Source: G963422595 sp963422595
Lineage (GTDB): Bacteria > Pseudomonadota > Gammaproteobacteria > UBA4575
Assembly (NCBI GenBank): GCA_963422595.1
Contig: OY730298.1
Coordinates: 1,302,001 to 1,366,000, forward strand
Length of the DNA: 64,000 bases
Direction of reading: 5' to 3'
Part shown: piece after piece, positions 7,940-16,767 of the stretch
How the letters are laid out: each line of letters opens with the position of its first letter
Position numbering within the stretch: position 1 is the first letter of the stretch
Notes under the pieces: generated by a model
Database searches by the model: none
Told to the model about the DNA's origin: nothing
What the model saw: only the letters and a program-made list of their open reading frames with translations
Program-made: the position numbers and the translations under genes

Positions 7940-8983
7940 GTGGATGAGAATCAGAAAAAAGCACTGGTGGCCGCACTAGGCCAAATCGAGAGACAGTTCG
8001 GCAAAGGCGCGGTAATGCGTCTCGGTGATTCAACGGCCGCCCGTGACATAGAAGTTATCTCCACCGGCTCATTAGCTTTAGACGTGGCACTGGGGATTGG
8101 AGGGCTACCAAAAGGGCGCGTAATTGAGATTTATGGCCCCGAGTCCTCTGGCAAAACCACGCTTACGCTGGAAGTTATTGCTGAATGTCAAAAACAAGGA
8201 GGTACAGCAGCGTTTGTTGATGCCGAACATGCGTTGGATCCTACCTATGCCGAAAAAATTGGAGTCAACGTTGGTGATTTATTAGTTTCGCAGCCCGATA
8301 CCGGTGAACAGGCATTAGAGATTGCCGATATGTTGGTACGCTCGGGCGCGGTGGACATCGTGGTCGTGGATTCAGTTGCCGCATTGACCCCGCGTGCGGA
8401 AATAGAAGGTGATATGGGCGAGACCCATATGGGTCTGCAAGCCCGTCTCATGTCACAGGCGCTACGTAAATTAACTGGTAATATCAAACGCTCTAATACC
8501 ATGGTAATTTTTATCAACCAGATTCGTATGAAAATTGGCGTGGTATTTGGTAATCCGGAAACTACTACAGGTGGCAATGCGCTTAAGTTCTATGCCTCGG
8601 TGCGCTTAGATATTCGCCGTATTGGTTCAATCAAAAAAGGTGATGAGATTCTGGGGAACGAGACCCGTGTAAAAGTCGTGAAGAACAAATTGGCGCCGCC
8701 ATTTAAAAAGGCAGATTTTGAAATTTTGTATGGTGAAGGCATATCTCGTTTAGGTGAAATTATTGATATGGGTGTTGCTAACAGCATTGTGGATAAAGCG
8801 GGTGCCTGGTATAGCTATCAGGGCGAACGTATTGGTCAGGGTAAAGAGAATGCGCGCACCTATTTGCGGGAACGCCCCGAAACTGCCAATGAAATTGAAA
8901 CAAAAATACGTGTCGAACTACTGCCTGATCCGAATGCGGCCAGACGGGGAGCAGAAGAGACCAAAAAAAACCAAAAAGGTTGA
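7940..8983 (+). CDS. recA: Recombinase RecA
   Basis: RecA forms ATP-dependent filaments on single-stranded DNA, drives strand exchange and stimulates LexA self-cleavage. The 347 residues show Walker A GPESSGKT (66-73), the DNA-binding loop regions around QALRKLTGNIKRSNT and VFGNPETTTGGNALKFY, and an acidic/basic C-terminal tail. The start is a GTG at 7940 with GAGGAG eight bases upstream. An extended -10-like TGTGATAAT occurs at 7891-7899. I find no CTGT-N8-ACAG SOS box between pncC and recA. The stop codon overlaps the start of recX. Confidence 0.98.
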   Translation: MDENQKKALVAALGQIERQFGKGAVMRLGDSTAARDIEVISTGSLALDVALGIGGLPKGRVIEIYGPESSGKTTLTLEVIAECQKQGGTAAFVDAEHALDPTYAEKIGVNVGDLLVSQPDTGEQALEIADMLVRSGAVDIVVVDSVAALTPRAEIEGDMGETHMGLQARLMSQALRKLTGNIKRSNTMVIFINQIRMKIGVVFGNPETTTGGNALKFYASVRLDIRRIGSIKKGDEILGNETRVKVVKNKLAPPFKKADFEILYGEGISRLGEIIDMGVANSIVDKAGAWYSYQGERIGQGKENARTYLRERPETANEIETKIRVELLPDPNAARRGAEETKKNQKG

Positions 8984-9441
8984 GACCACTGAAGCCTGAG
9001 CAATCCATACGCAATACCGCGCTTGATCTCTTGGCAAGGCGGGAACACACTCGTTTAGAGATCACCAGAAAACTACAAGCGAAAAAATATGCGCTGGGCG
9101 AAATTGATAGATTGCTTGATCAATTAGAGCGTGAGGGATTGCAAAGTGATACACGTTTTGTCGAAAGCTATTTGGATTCGCGTAGCCAGCGCGGATTTGG
9201 ACCATTGAAAATTAAGCTGGGGCTAAGAGAGCGGGGTATTTCCTCTGACCTCATTGATGCCTACGTTGATTTTAATGATCGGGTTTGGTTGGAAGTAGCG
9301 CACCGGGAGTATGAGAAAAAATACGGCGATCAAGTCTTGCAATCTGAAAGAGATCAGGCAAAGTGCGAGCGTTTCTTGCGTTCCCGCGGATTTACCAGTG
9401 ATATAATCCAAACAACTGTTGCTGGTTTTCCGGCGCGCTGA
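8980..9441 (+). CDS. recX: Regulatory protein RecX
   Basis: RecX binds RecA filaments and limits their extension. The 153 residues comprise three tandem three-helix repeats typical of the family; ALDLLARREHTRLEITRKL opens the first and FVESYLDSRSQRGFGPLKIK is the most conserved block. The start is TTG at 8980, whose last two bases belong to the recA stop (TTGA), implying translational coupling that keeps RecX scarce relative to RecA. No in-frame ATG exists before the conserved region, which supports the TTG. Confidence 0.92.
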   Translation: MRPLKPEQSIRNTALDLLARREHTRLEITRKLQAKKYALGEIDRLLDQLEREGLQSDTRFVESYLDSRSQRGFGPLKIKLGLRERGISSDLIDAYVDFNDRVWLEVAHREYEKKYGDQVLQSERDQAKCERFLRSRGFTSDIIQTTVAGFPAR

Positions 9442-9490
9442 ATCAGCGTCAGCCATTGACAAAAAGAGCTGGCGACGAGGCGAAATCACC

Positions 9491-12091
9491 ATGGAATATA
9501 GCGCGGAAATTCGCAATTCATTTTTAGATTATTTCGAACAAAACGACCATGAGCGCGTGCCGTCGAGTTCATTGGTGCCGGCGAACGACCCTACCTTGTT
9601 ACTCACTAATGCTGGAATGGTGCAATTTAAGGACGTCTTCTTAGGCAAAGACACGCCTGACTTTGTGCGTGCCACCTCAAGCCAACGCTGTGTCAGGGCA
9701 GGGGGCAAGCATAACGACCTTGAAAATGTTGGATATACCACCAGGCATCATACTTTTTTTGAGATGCTTGGTAATTTTAGTTTCGGTAACTATTTCAAGC
9801 GTCAGGCCATTCACTATGCTTGGGAATTTCTCACCAAAGTCGTGCAGTTGCCGAAAGAGCGGCTGTGGGTAACAGTCTTTGAAGAAGATGATGAAGCCGC
9901 TGATATATGGCTGCGCGACATCAAGGTTAATCGGCAACGATTTATTCGTATAGGTGCAAAAGATAATTTCTGGACCATGGGCGATACCGGTCCTTGTGGT
10001 CCATGTACGGAAATCTTTTACGATCACGGCAACACCGTACAAGGTGGTCCGCCAGGCACGTCTGAACAAGAAGGTGATCGCTACGTAGAGGTTTGGAATT
10101 TAGTTTTCATGCAATACGAACGTGGTAAAGATGGTACCTGTTCCGCCTTACCTAAGCCTTCAGTTGATACGGGTATGGGTTTGGAACGCCTGACTGCGAT
10201 TATGCAAGGCGTAACCGATAACTATGACACCGACCTTTTTGCCGGGATTATTGAAGCTACGACAGATATAGCTAAAACTAAAGATACCGCTTCACCTTCT
10301 TTACGTGTGATTGCAGATCATATACGCGCGTGTGGTTTTATGATTACCGATGGAATAATGCCTTCAAATGAAGGTCGGGGCTATGTATTGCGTCGCATTA
10401 TTCGGCGAGCTGTGCGCCACGGGCACAAGCTTGGTATCAAAGCACCTTTCTTTTATAAATTGGTACAGCCCCTGGTGGAGAATATGGGGCGCGCTTACCC
10501 GGAACTGACAGCAGCTCACAGGCACGTGCAGGAGGTATTGGAAAATGAAGAACGGCATTTTAGCGAGACACTTAATCAGGGCATGCGAATTCTACAGGAA
10601 GATATCGAAAAATTATCCGGCAATACCATTGCAGGCGAAACCGTCTTTAAATTATATGACACGTATGGATTTCCTGCGGATCTTACCGCTGATATCGCCC
10701 GGGAACTTCGACTTAAAATTGATGAAGCGGGATTTAACCGGTGTATGGAAACGCAGCGTAAACGTGGTCGCCAGGCGAGTCGGTTTGACACCGAATATGA
10801 TGCGTCCCTGGCGGTGCGAACCCACTCTGAGTTTATCGGTTATAACCACGTGCAAGGCCGGGCGATCATAACAGAAATATTTGTAAATAACCGAAGCGTG
10901 GAGGCTATCTCAGCAGGAGATTCTGGAATCGTCATATTAAATAAAACGCCTTTTTATGCCGAATCTGGCGGACAAGTAGGCGATCAGGGATTCCTGAAAA
11001 ATGATCATGCAGTGTTCGCGGTGACCGATACTCAAAAGCAGGGTGAAGCGCATGCACATATAGGCATGATGCAAGCGCATTCCTTGTCCTTAAACAACAC
11101 AGTTATTGCGGAAGTGAATACCGCGCGCAGACGGGCAACGGTGCTGAATCATTCTGCCACCCACTTAATGCACGCGGCTTTGCGTCAGGTGTTGGGAAAC
11201 CACGTGCAGCAAAAAGGATCTTTAGTGGCTGCAGATCGGTTACGTTTTGACTTTTCTCACGATGCGCCCGCAACCGAAGAAGAATTAAGGCATATTGAAA
11301 CTATCGTGAACCATCAGGTTCGTTTGAATACGACCGCCACCGCGAAAATTATGCCGAGAGATGAGGCATTTGCCGCCGGTGCCGTGGCTTTGTTTGGTGA
11401 AAAATATGGTAGCGACGTGCGCGTGTTGTCAATTGGTGATTTCTCGGTAGAACTATGTGGAGGCACCCACGTCGAGCGAACTGGTGACATTGGTATCTTT
11501 AAGATTATTTCAGAATCCGGCATCGCATGGGGTATCCGCCGTATTGAGGCGCTGACTGGTGAAGCCGCGCTGAACTGGATCAGTGACAACGAAAATCATC
11601 TATCTAAAATAGCAAATCTGATGAAGGCTTCTCAAAGTGAAGCCAGAGACAAAGTGGCGCAGCTTTTGGAACGAAACAGGGTGCTCGGGAAACAACTCGA
11701 TCGACTCAAAGCCAGGCTGGCTTCGCAAGCGGGTAATGACTTACTCAAACGCGCGATTGAAGTTGATGGCCTACAGGTGCTGGCGCATAAAATTGATGAT
11801 GCGGATGCAAAATCTCTGCGCGATACTCTGGATCAATTAAAAGACAAACTTGGAAGTGCTGCTATTGTATTGGGCACATCCAGTGGCTCCAAGGTAAATC
11901 TGATCGCCGGCGTGACTAAAGATCAAATTAACCGTATTCAAGCTAATGAACTAGTCAACGCCGTAGCGGAACAGGTTGGTGGCAAAGGCGGTGGTCGGTC
12001 TGATATGGCGCAGGCAGGGGGCAATAACCCCGCGGCTTTGGAGGCAGCGTTAAAATCAGTGCCCGATTGGATACGCGCCAATTTACGGTAG
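9491..12091 (+). CDS. alaS: Alanyl-tRNA synthetase
   Basis: This enzyme charges tRNA-Ala and edits mischarged Ser and Gly. The start at 9491 follows GAGG by 13 bases and gives 866 residues, close to the 876 of E. coli; a longer frame from 9419 overlaps recX and is not conserved-looking. The class II catalytic domain occupies the first 400 residues (FEMLGNFSFG motif 2, GMGLERL motif 3). The editing domain has the zinc ligands HSATH and the CGGTHV motif, and the C-terminal C-Ala domain contains KGGGRSDMAQAGG. Its place after recX is conserved in gammaproteobacteria. Confidence 0.98.
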   Translation: MEYSAEIRNSFLDYFEQNDHERVPSSSLVPANDPTLLLTNAGMVQFKDVFLGKDTPDFVRATSSQRCVRAGGKHNDLENVGYTTRHHTFFEMLGNFSFGNYFKRQAIHYAWEFLTKVVQLPKERLWVTVFEEDDEAADIWLRDIKVNRQRFIRIGAKDNFWTMGDTGPCGPCTEIFYDHGNTVQGGPPGTSEQEGDRYVEVWNLVFMQYERGKDGTCSALPKPSVDTGMGLERLTAIMQGVTDNYDTDLFAGIIEATTDIAKTKDTASPSLRVIADHIRACGFMITDGIMPSNEGRGYVLRRIIRRAVRHGHKLGIKAPFFYKLVQPLVENMGRAYPELTAAHRHVQEVLENEERHFSETLNQGMRILQEDIEKLSGNTIAGETVFKLYDTYGFPADLTADIARELRLKIDEAGFNRCMETQRKRGRQASRFDTEYDASLAVRTHSEFIGYNHVQGRAIITEIFVNNRSVEAISAGDSGIVILNKTPFYAESGGQVGDQGFLKNDHAVFAVTDTQKQGEAHAHIGMMQAHSLSLNNTVIAEVNTARRRATVLNHSATHLMHAALRQVLGNHVQQKGSLVAADRLRFDFSHDAPATEEELRHIETIVNHQVRLNTTATAKIMPRDEAFAAGAVALFGEKYGSDVRVLSIGDFSVELCGGTHVERTGDIGIFKIISESGIAWGIRRIEALTGEAALNWISDNENHLSKIANLMKASQSEARDKVAQLLERNRVLGKQLDRLKARLASQAGNDLLKRAIEVDGLQVLAHKIDDADAKSLRDTLDQLKDKLGSAAIVLGTSSGSKVNLIAGVTKDQINRIQANELVNAVAEQVGGKGGGRSDMAQAGGNNPAALEAALKSVPDWIRANLR

Positions 12092-12200
12092 CTGCTGAAC
12101 GGCAGCGGTATCAGTCACCATACATGCTACTATTTAAGTAATCATTATTTTTTTTAGCGTATTCACCTGAAAGTGACTTTTTTACAGGCGGTTATTTAGC

Positions 12201-13454
12201 ATGGCGCTAATCGTGCAAAAATATGGAGGTACCTCGGTGGGTTCAGTTGAGCGCATTGAGCATGTCGCCGAGAAAGTAATTGCTACTAAAAAACATGGCT
12301 ATCAGGTCATAGTAGTAGTATCTGCAATGAGTGGAGAGACCAACCGCCTGATGGATTTGGCAAATACGCTACTTGGCGGCAACGCACGTGGACGTGAATT
12401 AGACGTTTTGCTCTCTACGGGTGAGCAAGTCACCATTGCATTACTTGCAATGGCTTTGCAAAAACGTGGACACGCTGCAATTTCTGCTACTGGCACACAG
12501 CTCACTATCCGCACCGACAACAAATTTAATAAAGCGCGTATTCAAAACATTGACACTGCACAGTTAAAAAAATTATTAGATGCTGGTAATATCGTTGTAG
12601 TAGCAGGATTTCAAGGTATAGATGATGAAGGCAATATCACTACGCTTGGTCGTGGTGGGTCGGATACCACAGCCGTTGCGCTTGCCGCTGCTGCGAAGGC
12701 GAGTGAGTGCCAGATTTACACCGATGTAGACGGCGTCTATACCACGGACCCAAGGGTTGAACCGAATGCCAGACGTATGGAGCGCATCACCTTTGAGGAA
12801 ATGCTTGAAATGTCCAGCCTGGGGTCAAAAGTATTACAAATTCGTGCGGTAGAATTTGCAGGCAAGTATGGTGTACCGCTCAGAGTATTATCTTCTTTTA
12901 AACATGGACCGGGCACCTTAATCACGCTTGAGGAAAACAACATGGAAGATCCGCTTGTTTCGGGTATTGCCTTTAATCGCGATGAAGCCCAATTAACCAT
13001 CCAGAAAGTTCCCGACCAGCCCGGTGTCGCGGCCCATATTCTAGGGTCAATTGCAGCAGAAAACATCGAAGTGGACATGATTGTGCAAAATGTAGGCTCT
13101 GATGGGACCACTGATTTCACTTTTACAGCCCATAGAAATGACTATAATAAAGCTCTTAAAATACTTGAAAATACATCAGAAAAACTTGGTGGTGGGCAGG
13201 TTGGTGGTGACCCGCACATCGTAAAACTATCAATAGTTGGTGTAGGGATGAGGTCTCACGCGGGAATTGCGAGTAGAATGTTTACCGCACTTGCTGAAGA
13301 GAAAATCAATATCCGCATGATCTCAACTTCGGAAATCAAGATTTCAGTTGTAATCGAAGAAAAATATCTTGAACTCGGCGTACGTGTGCTGCACGAGGCG
13401 TTTGAACTGGATCAAAGAAAAGTGGAGGAAAATAAATCGGCTGGCGCTCGCTGA
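12201..13454 (+). CDS. lysC: Aspartate kinase, lysine-sensitive type with two ACT domains
   Basis: Aspartate kinase phosphorylates aspartate, the first step to lysine, threonine, methionine and diaminopimelate. The 417 residues begin with VQKYGGTSVG (5-14), the substrate and ATP site, and continue with the kinase motif GRGGSDTTAVALAAA. Two C-terminal ACT modules (about 265-400) provide allosteric feedback. This stand-alone form, placed between alaS and csrA, is the arrangement of Pseudomonas and relatives. A short hairpin (GCTGC/GCAGC) after alaS lies 90 bases upstream; the 109-base gap is too short for a lysine riboswitch. Confidence 0.95.
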   Translation: MALIVQKYGGTSVGSVERIEHVAEKVIATKKHGYQVIVVVSAMSGETNRLMDLANTLLGGNARGRELDVLLSTGEQVTIALLAMALQKRGHAAISATGTQLTIRTDNKFNKARIQNIDTAQLKKLLDAGNIVVVAGFQGIDDEGNITTLGRGGSDTTAVALAAAAKASECQIYTDVDGVYTTDPRVEPNARRMERITFEEMLEMSSLGSKVLQIRAVEFAGKYGVPLRVLSSFKHGPGTLITLEENNMEDPLVSGIAFNRDEAQLTIQKVPDQPGVAAHILGSIAAENIEVDMIVQNVGSDGTTDFTFTAHRNDYNKALKILENTSEKLGGGQVGGDPHIVKLSIVGVGMRSHAGIASRMFTALAEEKINIRMISTSEIKISVVIEEKYLELGVRVLHEAFELDQRKVEENKSAGAR

Positions 13455-13498
13455 AGTAAAAAAATAACAAAAGCAGCTTTATTATAAAGAAACGCCAT

Positions 13499-13598
13499 AG
13501 GAGCGCGATGACAAGAGAGCTTGTTAAATTGCGCATTGGTAGAACTTATATTGGTAGAACTTGTAAAAGAACAAAACGGACTATTAGGAGACATGGAA
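13499..13598 (+). promoter_or_regulatory. csrA leader with four GGA motifs and a 15-bp tandem repeat
   Basis: GGA triplets, the core of CsrA binding sites, occur at 13500, 13578, 13587 and 13595; the third overlaps the AGGAG ribosome-binding site and the fourth is one base before the ATG. This matches the known autoregulation of csrA in gammaproteobacteria. Two 15-bp units beginning ATTGGTAGAACTT lie in tandem at 13535 and 13550. An open frame of 39 codons from ATG 13508 overlaps the csrA start and could be a leader peptide. Confidence 0.45.
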
Positions 13599-13790
13599 AT
13601 GCTGATTTTGACGAGAAGAGTCGGTGAAACGCTGATGATTGGAGACGATGTAACGGTTACCGTGTTAGGCGTAAAAGGCAACCAGGTACGCATTGGTGTC
13701 AACGCACCCAGAGACGTAGCGGTGCATCGCAAAGAAATTTATGAACGAATAAAGCACGAAAAGACACAAGCGAACGAAGCTGCCGACTAG
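13599..13790 (+). CDS. csrA: Carbon storage regulator CsrA
   Basis: CsrA is a small dimeric RNA-binding protein that controls translation and stability of many mRNAs. The true start is the ATG at 13599, giving 63 residues beginning MLILTRRVGETLMIG as in all family members; a frame reaching back to 13521 is longer but not conserved. RNA-contacting residues L4, R6, R7 and the RDVAVHRKEIYERI block (about 40-55) are intact. AGGAG lies nine bases upstream. Confidence 0.97.
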   Translation: MLILTRRVGETLMIGDDVTVTVLGVKGNQVRIGVNAPRDVAVHRKEIYERIKHEKTQANEAAD

Positions 13791-13810
13791 TCCATAGCTT
13801 ATTTCGCGAC

Positions 13811-13826
13811 GCGCGTTTTTACGCGC
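13811..13826 (+). terminator. Hairpin after csrA
   Basis: GCGCGT and ACGCGC pair around TTTT about 20 bases after the csrA stop. There is no U-tract on the 3' side, so it may be a weak or factor-assisted terminator. Confidence 0.35.
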
Positions 13827-13945
13827 CAGAGACTTGGTAATGTGAAGCTGCAATTTGTCACGATAATACGATTGCGCCCCCGGCCTTAAGTCGTAGCAGA
13901 TTGCCAACCGTTTCCCGCAGTCTTCCCAAACAAGAATCACACACC

Positions 13946-14219
13946 TTACAGGGGCTTCAGTACCGCAAGATTCAGTTGTGATGATTCCCATGCGACGCCG
14001 CCATTGTCATCGATTTGGAAACACATGATCGATTCGACGACAAAGCCGGGAAGCTCGCTAACAACAGTCATTGAACCGGCTATGGGCAGGATGATAGTTC
14101 CAAAAGCTACAACGAAAGGCCTTTATGCCTTCCCTAAGAATTGTAACCTTATGAGCAAATATACCATAAGTATTCTTGATCTCCGATACGGCTGACAGCA
14201 CGGCAGCAAGCCGGCGCAT
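13946..14219 (-). pseudogene. Possible frameshifted small gene between csrA and tRNA-Ser
   Basis: Reading from an ATG at 14219, the frame gives MRRLAAVLSAVSEIKNTYG and runs on to REGIKAF near 14125. One base out of register, a stop-free frame continues with VVAFGTIILPIAGSMTVV, then SELPGFVVESIMCFQIDD, and ends LNLAVLKPL with TAA at 13946-13948. Joined, they make a plausible 90-residue protein with a hydrophobic stretch. I do not recognise it. The break is a single-base shift, so either the gene is decaying or the assembly has an error; the whole frame may also be chance. Confidence 0.35.
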
Positions 14220-14282
14220 GTTTTTGCGTCTTTTACAAAAACCGCGATAGTTTGTGGAGTTTGGTACAGTTGCTCGTTATGC

Positions 14283-14724
14283 CTATTTGTCTATACCATT
14301 AAGTGCGTTATCAAATTTTTTAACAACATCAAATATACATCCCTCACCACCCATGGCGAATATTTCTGTGCCACTATGGATTGTTGATAAAAGATATATC
14401 GTAATGAATTGCTGGAGAGAGATTGAAACATATATCGTATTGCCAAGATGAAACTATTAGCCTGTACTTTGAATGAAAAGTATCATACTGCTGCATTTTT
14501 GTTTTTTCACTAAGCTCGACCTCCGCTACAGAGGCACCTCGATAGACCACTAATTCCCATCCATTTTGGGAAAGTAATTTTTTAAGATATCCTTTCAATC
14601 CCTTTGAGCCTGGTGGTACCGTAACCGTTTTATTATCCTGATCAATTTTTCCATATATTTGGGTGTTATGACTTGCGCATCCGACCATCAATATAGAACA
14701 AAAAAGTAAAGTTGTAATTCTCAT
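14283..14724 (-). pseudogene. Small lipoprotein gene with a C-terminal frameshift
   Basis: The start at 14724 has AGGAAA seven bases upstream and the product begins with a lipoprotein signal ending LMVGCAS (C16). The uninterrupted frame stops at 14374 after 116 residues (YDISFINNP). Shifting one base at the TAG restores a frame that reads SGTEIFAMGGEGCIFDVV and continues to KKFDNALNGIDK with its own stop at 14283-14285. The restored end joins naturally with the preceding strand-like YDISFINN, so I take this as one gene of about 146 residues broken by a single inserted base. The function is unknown. It reads opposite to csrA. Confidence 0.6.
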
Positions 14725-15055
14725 CGTGTTTCCTGATTGGGCATAACGCTAAAATGACCTGCGGTTTTTTTTTTAGACCATTCGGCGCGCTGCAAGCACA
14801 CACAGTTAATATATTGGGGATTTTTACAGTCTGGTGGCACTCTGCGCTGCTATAATGGGGGGACATAGAATCAAATGCCAAACATAAAAAAATTTACTAT
14901 GCCGGTTCCTTTATCCCTTTCTACTCCCAAGCATATCGGCGTGACACTCCAACCACAAGGCGCAGCCGTTTTCCCGCCATTCCAGTTCCGAATGATGGAA
15001 AGATTCAGTAACAGTCGTAAATGATAAAATAATATCAACGACTTGTTATCAATGA
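14725..15055. other. Gap with an extended -10 promoter and a 49-codon frame
   Basis: No established gene. A perfect extended -10 (TGCTATAAT, 14848-14856) faces right. Twenty bases later a 49-codon frame opens at ATG 14875 (MPNIKKFTMPVPLSLSTPK at the start) and closes at 15024. No family is recognised and no -35 is evident; it would be a small protein or RNA gene if real. Confidence 0.3.
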
Positions 15056-15148
<93 letters not shown>

Positions 15149-15233
15149 ACATATAACGAGAGTATAGCGAATGCTTTATCAATATAGACAACCCGAAAGT
15201 AATTTCTTGGTTATAATTCCGTTTTCCATACTT

Positions 15234-15310
15234 GCGCCCGTAGCTCAGTTGGATAGAGTGCGTGGCTACGAACCACGAGGTCGGGAGTTCGAATCTCTCC
15301 GGGCGCGCCA
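15234..15310 (+). tRNA. tRNA-Arg (ACG)
   Basis: A 77-base tRNA with encoded CCA and acceptor stem GCGCCCG/CGGGCGC. The anticodon loop CTACGAA carries ACG, whose adenosine is deaminated to inosine by TadA to read CGU, CGC and CGA. A TATAAT at 15212-15217 supplies the -10 of its promoter. Its place after csrA and tRNA-Ser(GCT) matches other gammaproteobacteria. Confidence 0.97.
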
Positions 15311-15639
15311 ATTTTTTTATTATTATCAATGGCTTGATTATCTAACATTTACAGAGTTTCCTGATTTATGCCTTGGGCATTGTGTCCCATCCCGTCGGTC
15401 TGACTACATGAGGCCACCTTTTAATCATCAGGATTTATATTAAGAGATGCCGAAAATTTTGCTATGTTCAGATATTAACGCTCTTTAATAGCTGATTGAC
15501 GCATAATTATAAGTTCTTGCGGTCTACGTACCCTGCTTCTATGCAGAGGCGTGACAGCGGCTTAATTACTTATACCTGACCGCTTATGCGCCAGTAAAAT
15601 TTGCAAATATGAACAGGCAACCTTCTAAGCAGGCCATGA
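15311..15639. other. Intergenic stretch between tRNA-Arg and the M48 gene
   Basis: I see no gene, RNA or clear terminator in these 329 bases. Short frames here arise by reading out of the tRNA gene and have no support. Confidence 0.5.
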
Positions 15640-16767
15640 TCAACACAATCCAGTAATAGCAGTTGCACAAGGAACGCCGCCAGCCGCTGTTTTCTTTTTG
15701 TTGGTCTGTGATGGTCTGGGCTTCATATTAGGCAGCAATGGTTCTCCTGCTCCCTGTTTCGTCAATATTTCTTTCACGGTATTTTCCAGGTGCACGAATC
15801 TTTGTGAACTGGAAGGGTGTGTTGAGCCGTAACTTCCTTTTATATTGTCTGGGTGTTCTGCAGCCATGCGTCTCCAAAACATAGGAGCCTCAGATATATC
15901 GTACCCGCCACGCGCTACATGATAGAGTCCGACGTAGTCCGCTTCGCTCTCAAAGTCTTGGGAATAAGCGTGCACTCCTAGTTGACCGAAGAGGCCTTGC
16001 GTGTCAATGCCATATCCAGCTGCAATAACGTCAAAAATTGCGCCGAACCAATAATTCTTTTTCTTGGCACTTATGTGTTGCATCGTGTTATGTGCTAACT
16101 CATGTCCGACAACCAAAGCCAGTTCGTCATCGCTTTCTGTAAAACGCATCATTCCCTTCGTCACGTAAACGGCTTTGCCGTCCGCGAACGCATTAAGCGT
16201 ATTGTCCATTATTACAATAGCCGGATAATCGCAGGCCTCTAACGGGGTAATTTCCGCGAATACCGTCTGACCATTTCGCTCCAGTTCAAAAACTGCGGGT
16301 GTTCCCGGTTTTATCTCATCCATCGTTTTTCGCATCTTTTTGAATCCTTTCTCCGAGGTATCAGAAAATGAGTTTCCGCCAATGGATTTAACCGAGTCAC
16401 CAGTTTTTATGCCAGCCAGATATGCAGGGCTGTTTTCTACCACATTGATAATTTTGGCATCATCCGTATAGCCGTATATACCTTTGAAAGTCTCGGCGTA
16501 TTCTTCATCGATTTTTTTTGCTGACTCAATCCACACACCAAAATAAGGGGCAACTTTTTTGTCGCACATATCGGTACTGTTAATGAGAATTGGATACGCG
16601 ATGCTTAAGAGTCTGGCCTGAGTCTTGACGTAACCTCTAAAAAACATTTCTTTCTGTAATTCAGCTTCACGCTGAACGTCGGCCTGGCTTATGTCGCTAC
16701 GCTGCGCCATGGGTGTCGCGCAACCGACAAGAATCAGGGGTATTAAATATGTAGAAATGTATTTCAT
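15640..16767 (-). CDS. M48 family metalloprotease lipoprotein with PDZ domain
   Basis: A 375-residue envelope protease. The signal peptide ends in the lipobox LVGC (C16), predicting lipid anchoring. A PDZ-like domain occupies about 95-170 and contains NSPAYLAGIKTGD. The zinc site is HELAH (222-226) with a downstream SEADYVGLYH supplying the third ligand, as in M48 peptidases such as LoiP and BepA. Unlike BepA there is no TPR tail; instead a short basic C terminus is seen. Family members degrade or help assemble outer-membrane proteins. It stands alone on the minus strand, so its substrate cannot be guessed from neighbours. Confidence 0.9.
   Translation of the reverse strand: MKYISTYLIPLILVGCATPMAQRSDISQADVQREAELQKEMFFRGYVKTQARLLSIAYPILINSTDMCDKKVAPYFGVWIESAKKIDEEYAETFKGIYGYTDDAKIINVVENSPAYLAGIKTGDSVKSIGGNSFSDTSEKGFKKMRKTMDEIKPGTPAVFELERNGQTVFAEITPLEACDYPAIVIMDNTLNAFADGKAVYVTKGMMRFTESDDELALVVGHELAHNTMQHISAKKKNYWFGAIFDVIAAGYGIDTQGLFGQLGVHAYSQDFESEADYVGLYHVARGGYDISEAPMFWRRMAAEHPDNIKGSYGSTHPSSSQRFVHLENTVKEILTKQGAGEPLLPNMKPRPSQTNKKKTAAGGVPCATAITGLC

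Noticed and set aside
8754..8999. Frames overlapping the end of recA in other registers
   Set aside because: They are shadows of recA with no independent start site or conserved content.
12092..12200. Lysine riboswitch before lysC
   Set aside because: The gap of 109 bases is too short for the aptamer, and only a small hairpin is present.
15171..15443. A 90-codon plus-strand frame over tRNA-Arg
   Set aside because: The piece APVAQLDRVRGYEPRGREF is the translation of the tRNA itself, not a protein.
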